From the NCBI GenBank assembly GCA_002731735.1, contig PCCM01000035.1:3219-10023 (forward strand): a stretch of 6,805 bases of DNA. The letters are read 5' to 3'. Positions within the stretch are counted from its first letter, which is position 1. Every line of letters starts with the position of its first letter. The stretch is from Gemmatimonadota bacterium (GTDB lineage Bacteria > Gemmatimonadota > Gemmatimonadetes > Longimicrobiales > Gaopeijiaceae). Positions 1 through 6,600 of the stretch are shown here, in pieces. Position numbers and translations under genes: made by a program. The notes beneath the pieces are model-generated. The model made no database searches, was not told the DNA's origin, and saw nothing but the letters and a program-made list of their open reading frames with translations.

Positions 1-1436
1 TTGGAGAAGATCCCCATGATGATGGCCGGGAAGAAAGAGGCCGCGGCAAGTCCGAACGCGAACGCGACGACCTCCGCTACAAATCCAGGCGGATTGATTC
101 CGAGGTAGCCCGCCACCCCCACGGCGAGCCCGGCACTGACGCGGGCTGCAATGAGTTCCCCGCGTTCCGTGATGTTCGGCATGAAGCTGCGTTTCAGGAG
201 GTCGTGGCTCACCGCGGCCGAAACGACGAGGAGCAGTCCCGCCGCTGTGGACAGGGCGGCAGCCAAACCTCCAGCCGCCACCAGACCGATGACCCAGTTG
301 GGGAGGCCTGAAATTTCTGGGTTGGCCAGGACTATGATGTCCCGATCGATGGTGAGCTCGTTCTCGATCGGAGCTCCTGATACGTCCTGCGCCTCCGGGC
401 CGACGTATTGGATGACGCCGTCGCTGTTCCGGTCATCGAACGAGATCAGCCCCGTCGACTCCCAGGTCGAGAACCACTCGGGCATCTCCGAGTACGGTTG
501 CTCCGACACCGTGTTGAGCAGGTTGGTTCGCGCGAAGACAGCAACAGCGGGCGCAGCCGTGTAAAGCAAGGCGATAAACACCAGCGCAAAGCCAACGCTG
601 ATGCGGGCGTCCCTTACTCTGGGCACCGTGTAGAATCGGATGATCACGTGCGGGAGACCGGCGGTACCCACCATGAGGGCGGCCGTAATGAAGAAGACGT
701 CGATCGTGGATTTTGTGCCAGAGGTGTAGGCGGCGAAGCCCAGGTCTCGATGTAGACCGTTCAGCTGGTCGAGCAGGACGGTCCCACTCGTCTGGTCCAC
801 TCCGCCAAAGCCGAGCTGAGGGATCACGTTGCCGGTGATCAGGAGCGAGAGGAAGATCGCGGGCACCAGATACGCGAAGATCAGCACACAGTACTGGGCG
901 ACCTGCGTATAGGTGATGCCTTTCATGCCACCCAACACGGCGTAGAAGAACACGATCCCCATGCCGATGAACACCCCGTTCTGGATGTCCACCCCGAGGA
1001 AGCGGCTGAAAACGATCCCCACGCCGCGCATCTGGCCGGCGACATACGTGAACGACACGAATATGGCGCAAACCACGGCCACGATACGCGCAGTCTGAGA
1101 GTAGTACCGGTCCCCCACGAAGTCGGGGACCGTGTACGCACCGAACCTCCGGAGGTAGGGCGCGAGGAGAAGTGCCAGGAGTACGTACCCACCGGTCCAC
1201 CCCATGAGGTACACCGATCCGTCATAACCAGCGAAGGAGATGATCCCTGCCATGGAGATGAACGACGCCGCGGACATCCAGTCCGCAGCGGTCGCCATGC
1301 CGTTCGCCAGGGGTGAGACCCCGGTGCCCGCGACGTAGAACTCGCTGGTGGAGTGCGCCCGGGACCACACGGCGATGCCGATGTAGAGGGCAAAGGAAAG
1401 CCCCACCAGTAAGAAGGTCCAGGCTTGGACGCTCAT
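1..1436 (-). CDS. Sodium:solute symporter, VC_2705 subfamily (large subunit, 3' end beyond window)
   Basis: Inner-membrane Na+-coupled transporter of the SSS family, in the subfamily close to acetate permease ActP; the substrate is probably a small organic acid, but the sequence does not fix it. The frame is open from ATG 1434-1436 to position 1, giving 478 visible residues; family members are usually near 570-600, so about 100 C-terminal residues are missing. Roughly eleven hydrophobic segments are visible, e.g. residues 6-24, 46-70, 77-95, 115-135, 152-170 and 380-410. Seen motifs are AADWMSAASF (D52 probably matches PutP Asp55), VAGQMRGVG, GGMKGITYTQ, and LSTAAGLLLV, whose S396/T397 fit the Na2-site Ser/Thr pair of PutP. 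A soluble loop carries an EF-hand-like DRNSDG (335-340). The start is supported by GAGGGG 6 nt upstream and by the DUF4212 gene just before it. Family assignment is firm; substrate is inference. Confidence 0.93.
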   Translation of the reverse strand, partial: MSVQAWTFLLVGLSFALYIGIAVWSRAHSTSEFYVAGTGVSPLANGMATAADWMSAASFISMAGIISFAGYDGSVYLMGWTGGYVLLALLLAPYLRRFGAYTVPDFVGDRYYSQTARIVAVVCAIFVSFTYVAGQMRGVGIVFSRFLGVDIQNGVFIGMGIVFFYAVLGGMKGITYTQVAQYCVLIFAYLVPAIFLSLLITGNVIPQLGFGGVDQTSGTVLLDQLNGLHRDLGFAAYTSGTKSTIDVFFITAALMVGTAGLPHVIIRFYTVPRVRDARISVGFALVFIALLYTAAPAVAVFARTNLLNTVSEQPYSEMPEWFSTWESTGLISFDDRNSDGVIQYVGPEAQDVSGAPIENELTIDRDIIVLANPEISGLPNWVIGLVAAGGLAAALSTAAGLLLVVSAAVSHDLLKRSFMPNITERGELIAARVSAGLAVGVAGYLGINPPGFVAEVVAFAFGLAAASFFPAIIMGIFS

Positions 1437-1442
1437 CGTTGG

Positions 1443-1448
1443 CCCCTC
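1443..1448 (-). promoter_or_regulatory. Ribosome binding site of the symporter gene, overlapping the upstream stop
   Basis: On the minus strand GAGGGG lies 6 nt before the ATG at 1434-1436 and overlaps the TGA stop (1447-1449) of the DUF4212 gene. This arrangement favours translational coupling, which would help keep the two subunits in proportion. The motif and spacing are seen; coupling is inference. Confidence 0.65.
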
Positions 1449-1755
1449 ACTCAGCGTCCTCGTCGAATCCGAATTCGCGGTCGAGGCGGTTCATGAGGAA
1501 CACGTACACGAAGATCAAGGCCACAAAGACATAGATGGAGCCCTGCTGTGCGAACCAGAACCCGAGTGGGAAGCCGGTTCCCGGCAGGTAGAAATTGTTC
1601 AACTGCTCGACGAAGAGGATCCCCGCCCCGTAGGAGACGGCGAACCATATCGACAGCAGAATTCCCAGATACGTGAGATTCTTCCGCCAGTACCCCTCAT
1701 TGGAGCCGGCCGGAGGGTCAGCGCGCGGAGAGGAATAATCAGAAGGATTGGTCAT
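1447..1755 (-). CDS. DUF4212 protein, probable small subunit of the sodium:solute symporter
   Basis: A 102-residue membrane protein of the DUF4212 / sodium-symporter small-subunit family, which is normally encoded directly upstream of a VC_2705-type large subunit, as here. After a polar, Pro/Ser-rich N-terminus (1-21) comes the hallmark YWRKNLTYL (22-30), a first membrane helix (about 27-49), the conserved turn with FYLPGTGFPLGFWFAQQGS (55-73), a second helix (about 74-88), and the ending MNRLDREFGF plus an acidic tail. Length and motif order fit the family. ATG 1753-1755 is chosen because the frame further upstream is polar and unlike the family and has no nearer start codon. No good ribosome binding site precedes it: GAGGGG is 16 nt away. 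It is co-directional with the symporter, with a 10 nt gap. The role, perhaps in assembly or stability of the large subunit, is inferred from the fixed pairing. Confidence 0.92.
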   Translation of the reverse strand: MTNPSDYSSPRADPPAGSNEGYWRKNLTYLGILLSIWFAVSYGAGILFVEQLNNFYLPGTGFPLGFWFAQQGSIYVFVALIFVYVFLMNRLDREFGFDEDAE

Positions 1756-1833
1756 GGCGGGAGTAATTGGGCCCCTCGACCGCTTTGTGGCAAGTCTGGA
1801 CGTGTGATCGCTCGTTCGGCATGGCCTGATTGG

Positions 1834-1886
1834 CGGTGGTGAAGTAACCCCCACGTGTGCCACATGGCCCAGACGCCCCACCACCG
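1834..1886. repeat. Nested, nearly concentric inverted repeat in the divergent spacer
   Basis: The 163-nt spacer between the two divergent starts (1755 and 1919) holds two nested dyads. The outer one is a perfect 8-bp inverted repeat, CGGTGGTG at 1834-1841 against CACCACCG at 1879-1886. The inner one is CCACGTG at 1851-1857 against CACATGG at 1861-1867, with six of seven positions pairing; its left arm contains the palindrome CACGTG. Their centres fall at 1860 and 1859. It could be an operator for a regulator of one or both genes, or a hairpin in a leader RNA. I see no convincing sigma-70 -35/-10 pair for either direction in the spacer, so a regulatory role is only inferred. Confidence 0.4.
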
Positions 1887-1905
1887 AAAGACCGGAAACT
1901 CAGGC

Positions 1906-1912
1906 ATGGAGG
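1906..1912 (+). promoter_or_regulatory. Strong ribosome binding site that fixes the start of the small membrane gene
   Basis: TGGAGG (1907-1912) lies 6 nt before the ATG at 1919-1921. It is the best Shine-Dalgarno match in the window at ideal spacing, and it picks ATG 1919 over the out-of-frame ATG at 1906. Confidence 0.7.
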
Positions 1913-1918
1913 TTCGGA

Positions 1919-2338
1919 ATGTCCGAGAACCAATTTCTCCCGCTCATTCTCCTGTTTATTTTCGGGGGGTTTGCGGTTCTTTCAGCGGTGTTGAAGGCCC
2001 GCGCTCGCGTGACGGCGTTCTCGGACGTCGTGCTGGCGGTGCTGGAGGGTATCTCTGGGATGGCGCTGATGGCTGCGGCTTTGCCCACGTCCGGATCCTT
2101 GGAGTCGGCTTCACGGATTGGGATCCTCACGGCGGTGTTGGTGGCTGTTTCGTCCACGGTCCACATGGCCAAAGTCCGTGCTCGAAGCCGGGCCCGTGAG
2201 GAGTCGGAGGGGAAGCGGCCCTACGCGGCCCTCAAGTACGGGATAGACGGAAGCCCCAGCATACTTGCGGACACGCTCCCAGAAGCGGATGAGCCCACAG
2301 AAGGGACCGGGCCCTCAGGAGTGGACGGGCCCCAGTAG
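1919..2338 (+). CDS. Hypothetical small membrane protein with acidic C-terminal tail
   Basis: I do not recognise this 139-residue protein. Its composition supports a real gene. Three hydrophobic stretches, about 6-25, 36-55 and 66-84, look like membrane helices. They are followed by a basic patch (KVRARSRAR, 85-93), which by the positive-inside rule would be cytoplasmic, and then a polar tail rich in Asp, Glu, Pro and Gly (110-139). The start has an excellent ribosome binding site. The gene is divergent from the DUF4212/symporter pair, with a 163 nt spacer carrying a nested dyad. It is convergent with the DUF1015 gene: the two coding ends overlap by 24 nt (2315-2338). No enzymatic motif, signal-peptide cleavage site or cysteine pattern is visible. 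It might be an accessory of the neighbouring transporter, but only position suggests this. Confidence 0.7.
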   Translation: MSENQFLPLILLFIFGGFAVLSAVLKARARVTAFSDVVLAVLEGISGMALMAAALPTSGSLESASRIGILTAVLVAVSSTVHMAKVRARSRAREESEGKRPYAALKYGIDGSPSILADTLPEADEPTEGTGPSGVDGPQ

Positions 2339-3583
2339 AGCCATCACCAGCCCGCTCCGGACCTTTGGCTCGAACCAGGTCGACTTGGGCGGCATGTGCC
2401 GGTTCTGGCGGCACACTTCGATGAACTCGTCCATGGTGACGGCGGGCAGTGTTACCGCATAGGACGCGCGCCCTTCGTCCACCTCCTCTTGCAGCCAGGC
2501 CGCATCTTTGTTGCTGCCGACAAAGGTGAGCCGGTCGTCGCCGGCGTCGGCGATCCCGAAGACATGCTCGAAGAGATTCTTCTGCACGATTCCGTAGTCG
2601 ATGGCTTCGGCCGCGTCGTCCGGATCGAACGTGCCAGGTAGAGGTCGCAGGCGCCGCCAACCTACGTCGGGGATGTAGAGCCCGATGTCATGTGTCTCGG
2701 TGGGCTGGTAGGGGTCCGCGTCGGCGAGCGCGTCGGTGGGTGTGTCGAACGCAAACCTCTCCTGAATTGCTGAGGCCAATTGATCCGGCGCGAGCGCCGA
2801 AGTTCGGACGAGCCGGTTGTATGGCCGGATCCCCATCGTGGGAGCCGGAAAGAAGACGCTCAGGAAATGCTCGTATCCGAGCATTGATGCGGCCGCACTC
2901 CGGTGATTCCCGTCGGCCACATAGGCATGCGGTTCCTTCGCGAGGAGCGCCTGAAAGCGTTGGATGGTCTCCTCGTCACGGAGGATCCATACACGGTGAC
3001 GGTTCCCATGCTGGTCGGGCACGTCGAGATCCGGGGGAGCGGCATCGGCGTGTGCCTCCAGCTGCCTTTGGAACTCGCCCGATGCGTCGTCGACTCCGTT
3101 GTTCACCATGCCGATGATCGCATCGGTGGCCCGAATCAGGTCGGCCCGGCCTCGTACCTTCGGCTCACGGGCTCCCTCGTTCCGAATGATGGTTCCCCCG
3201 GGAGTGGCGTCGGTCCGGATCTCGTCGGTCCTGGCCATGCCGCCCAGACCGATTTGGCGCACATCGGGGCGGGTGGGGTCTCCGATCTCGTAGACCCAGA
3301 GGATGTCACGAACTTCCTCGGTGAATTCGCTCGCCTCGAGCTCCTCCATGTGGGTACCCGCCTTGGCCAGAGCACCTTGCGAGTCTCGAACGCCCATCGT
3401 TTCGGGCGAGTCCGCTTGGCAATGAGCCATGGTCACACGCAGCACACTCATCGGATTTTCTTGAAGGAGATCCCAGATCTCCTGATCGCCCTGGAACTCG
3501 TCGTAGTTCGGGGCGCTGACAAGCGCGGCTGCAGCGGAGTCGACCGGGATCAAGGCGCGACGGACCGGGGTGATCGTGATCAT
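2315..3583 (-). CDS. DUF1015 family protein (ParB/sulfiredoxin-like DGNHR motif)
   Basis: A 422-residue, acidic, apparently cytoplasmic protein of the DUF1015 family; the length is typical and no membrane segment or signal peptide is seen. Family marks are the N-terminal TPVRRALIP and SAPNYDEF (residues 23-30), a central AVTMAHC-like region (about 48-55), and above all YVADGNHRSAA (221-231, D224-R228) followed by FLSVFFPAPTMGIRPYNRLV. The last two blocks are the most conserved part of the family. DGNHR resembles the DGHHR-type motif of ParB/sulfiredoxin-like nucleotide-binding proteins, some of which are kinases, so phosphotransfer or nucleotide binding is possible. That is inference: the function of DUF1015 is not established to my knowledge. 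The gene starts 24 nt after the dnaE stop on the same strand, so co-transcription is likely. ATG 3581-3583 is used; only a weak GGAT lies upstream. The 3' end overlaps the convergent membrane gene. Confidence 0.88.
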   Translation of the reverse strand: MITITPVRRALIPVDSAAAALVSAPNYDEFQGDQEIWDLLQENPMSVLRVTMAHCQADSPETMGVRDSQGALAKAGTHMEELEASEFTEEVRDILWVYEIGDPTRPDVRQIGLGGMARTDEIRTDATPGGTIIRNEGAREPKVRGRADLIRATDAIIGMVNNGVDDASGEFQRQLEAHADAAPPDLDVPDQHGNRHRVWILRDEETIQRFQALLAKEPHAYVADGNHRSAAASMLGYEHFLSVFFPAPTMGIRPYNRLVRTSALAPDQLASAIQERFAFDTPTDALADADPYQPTETHDIGLYIPDVGWRRLRPLPGTFDPDDAAEAIDYGIVQKNLFEHVFGIADAGDDRLTFVGSNKDAAWLQEEVDEGRASYAVTLPAVTMDEFIEVCRQNRHMPPKSTWFEPKVRSGLVMALLGPVHS

Positions 3584-3607
3584 GAAATTGGAGATCCGGC
3601 GGCGGGC

Positions 3608-6600
3608 CTAGTACGCCAGCGGGTCGGACCCGCTCCTCTCATCCGCGACCCGCACCGACACGCGCACCAAGCGTACCCGGGCCTTCCCGAACATCTCCTG
3701 CAGCGCTTCTATGGTCTCGTGCGTGGGGTCTGCTTTGAGCGTACGCGACCGAAAGACTGGTGACCCCGCGCCGTTGTCAGTGCCCAGGCGGAGCTCGACA
3801 GGGGCCGTTCCGGGGTGGGCGACCAAAACCTCCTTGGCCCTGGCGAACACGTCGTCGTCCAGCTCGGCGCCAACCTGAAACTCGATCTGAAGGGCCAACT
3901 GACCGCTGTTGGGTACACCTTCAAGAAGGAGGGCATCGTCGAGGAAAATGGGTGGGTCCTCTTCGTCCCGCTCCCGTCCGCTCACCTTTCCGGAGAGGAG
4001 TACTACGGCATCCTGTTGAAGGGTCTCTTTGTACTTCTGCCAGTTGTCCTTGAAGGCCAGGACCGAGGCCGTCCCGTGAAAGTCCTCGACGGTGATCTTG
4101 CCCCACTCGGAGTTGTCACGGCGCGAGATCTGCCGTTGCACCTTGGTCACGACGCAGGCCAGCTCGAGCGGCCGTCCGAGATGTTCCTTCAAGTTGGCTG
4201 TGTTCACGCTGTCGAACGCACGCACGACGTCTGCGAAACGATCGAGAGGGTGGCCTGAAATGAAGAAACCGAGGGCCTCCTTCTCTCTCTTCAATCGCTC
4301 TTGCTCCGACCACCCTGGAACGTTCGGAAGGCCCGGATCCTTGACCTCGATGGCCGCGTCTCCGGTGCCGAAAAGGGAGGCCTGGCCAGCTTCCTCTTCG
4401 GCCTTTCGGGCGCTGATTTCAGAGTACGCGGTATCGAGTCCGGCGAGAAGCTGTGACCGGTATCCGAACGAGTCCAAGGCTCCCGCCGTGATGAGTGCTT
4501 CGACGGCGCGCTTGTTCAAGGCGCGAAGATCGACACGCTCCAGGAACTCGAACATCGCAGTGAAAGGTCCGTCGGCTTCACGCGCGCTAAGGATCGAATT
4601 GACCGCACTAGACCCCACGCCGCGAATGGCGCCCAGACCGAAGCGGATATGGGCCTCACCGACCGCCGTGAATTTCCAGCCCGATTCGTTCACGTCAGGC
4701 GGGAGGACTCGGATGCCCTCGTTCAGTTTCGGCAGATAGCGTGGTAGTTCCCGGCACTCGGCGATGTACTTGACCACGTCGTCGGTGTTGGACACGACTG
4801 CCGAGAGCATGGCGGCCATGAACTCGGCGGGGTAGTGCGCCTTCAGCCAGGCGGTGTGATACGCAATGATCGAGTATGCGGCCGAGTGCGAGAGGTTGAA
4901 GCCATACCGTCCGAAAGTCTCGATCTGTTCCGCGAGGGTCTCCGCCGTCTTCTTCTCCACGCCTCGTGCGATTGCCTTCGCAACAAACTGGGTGAGTTCC
5001 TCTCGGATGAGCGAGGCGATCTTCTTGCCCATCGCCTTCCGGAGCACATCGGCCTCGGCCAGGTTGTAGCCGCCCAGGACGTTCGCGATCCGCATCACCT
5101 GTTCCTGGTACACGATGATGCCGTACGTGGACTCGAGGACCGGCTGGAGGTCGGGATGGTCGTAGCGGACCTCCTCCCGTCCTGTCTTCCGACGGATGTA
5201 GGCGTCCGCCATGCCTGAGTCGAGCGGGCCGGGGCGGATCAGGGCGTTGGTGGCCACCAAGTCGTCGAAGCGGTCACAGCGCATGGCTCTGAGCTTTTCG
5301 ATCGCCAATTTCGACTCGAACTGGAATATGCCCGACGTCCCACCTCTTGCGAGCATCTCGTAAACCGCGGGATCGTCCAGCGAGACGTCGTCCATGGACT
5401 CGAAGACCGTACCGGCTTCGGGGTGCCGGAGCTCTCCGACCCTGGCCTTGACCGCCTCCACGGCATCGTGGATGACAGTGAGCGTCTTGAGGCCCAGGAA
5501 GTCCATCTTGAGCATGCCTACGTCTTCGAGGCAGTTCATATCGTACTGCGTGACGTGCATCGCCTCGGAGGCGTCTCCGTTCCCGCTGTTCTTGCCCGTC
5601 TGGATGCAGACCGGCACATAGTCCTCGAGCGGGCCGGGCGCGATCACGACACCCGCTGCGTGTACCGACGAGTGCCGGGAAAGACCCTCGAGTGTCATGG
5701 AGTAGTCGAAGAGCTGCTTGTAACGACCCCCCTCCTCGTAGAGCTCCTTCACCTCTTTGAGCTTCGTGATCGCCTCCTCGACGGTGAAGGCCTGCCCCGG
5801 CGTGTTGGGGATCATCTTCGCGATCCGGTCGGTCTCGGACGGCTCTATGCCGAGGGTTCGACCCACGTCACGGATCACCGCGCGGGACTTCATGGTTCCG
5901 AACGTGATGATCTGGCCGACTGCGCTCTTCCCGTACTTCTCCTTCACGTACTCGATGACTTCGCCCCGCCGTTCATAGCAGAAGTCGATGTCGATGTCGG
6001 GCATCGAGATCCGCTCCGGATTCAGAAAACGCTCGAAGAGGAGGTCGAATTCGAGAGGATCGAGATTGGTGATCCAGAGCGAATAAGCGATGATCGAGCC
6101 CGCGGCTGATCCCCGGCCCGGTCCCACGGGAATACCATTACGACGGGCCCAGTCGATGAAGTCCCAGGTGATCAGGAAATAGCCGGCGTATCCGGTTTCG
6201 GTGATCACTCCCAACTCGTAGTCGAGGCGTTCTTGGACGGCTTCGGGAAGAGGATCTCCGTACCTTCGTTTCGCACCCTCCGTGGCCAGAAAAACGAGGT
6301 ATTCGTTCTCGTCGGTGCGGTCCTCGGGGAGAGGGAACGCGGGGAGGTGGTACGTCTTCTCGAAGCCGACGTTTACTTCGTCGGCAATTTTCAGGGTGTT
6401 CTCCAGGACGTCGGGCCGATCCGGGAATCGTTCGGCGATCTCCACCGCGTTCTTGAAGTAGAGGCCTTCGTCGTATCGCATTCGGCTCACGTCACTTCGG
6501 TCTTTGCCGAGCCCGATACAGAGCAGCACGTCGTGCGCTTCGTGATCCTCCGCTTGAAGAAAGTGAGCGTCGTTGGTGGCGATCACCGGAAGGCCCATCT

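Noticed and set aside
433..1200. A 255-codon minus-strand frame within the symporter gene
   Set aside because: It is out of frame with the symporter, Arg/Gly-rich without membrane segments, while the true frame through the same bases gives a textbook SSS transporter.
1756..1833. A TTGCCA/CAATTA pair as a sigma-70 promoter for the DUF4212 gene
   Set aside because: The -10 match is poor, the spacing is 18 nt, and it would put the transcription start at or in the start codon; too weak to annotate.
1855..2199. A plus-strand frame overlapping the small membrane gene
   Set aside because: No ribosome binding site and a Gly/Arg-rich product; the frame starting at 1919 has a strong site and clear hydrophobic helices.
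2309..2333. GGGCCC stem as an intrinsic terminator
   Set aside because: The stem is only 6 bp with a 12-nt loop, lies inside both coding ends, and has no T-run on either strand.
2903..3763. A 286-codon open frame on the plus strand, opposite the DUF1015 gene and the end of dnaE
   Set aside because: It is antisense to two well-recognised proteins, has no family motif, and is the sort of long open frame that high-GC codon bias creates on the opposite strand.
5423..6109. A 228-codon open frame on the plus strand inside dnaE
   Set aside because: Fully antisense to the DnaE palm domain, including the catalytic Asp codons; composition looks like a mirror of the real frame.
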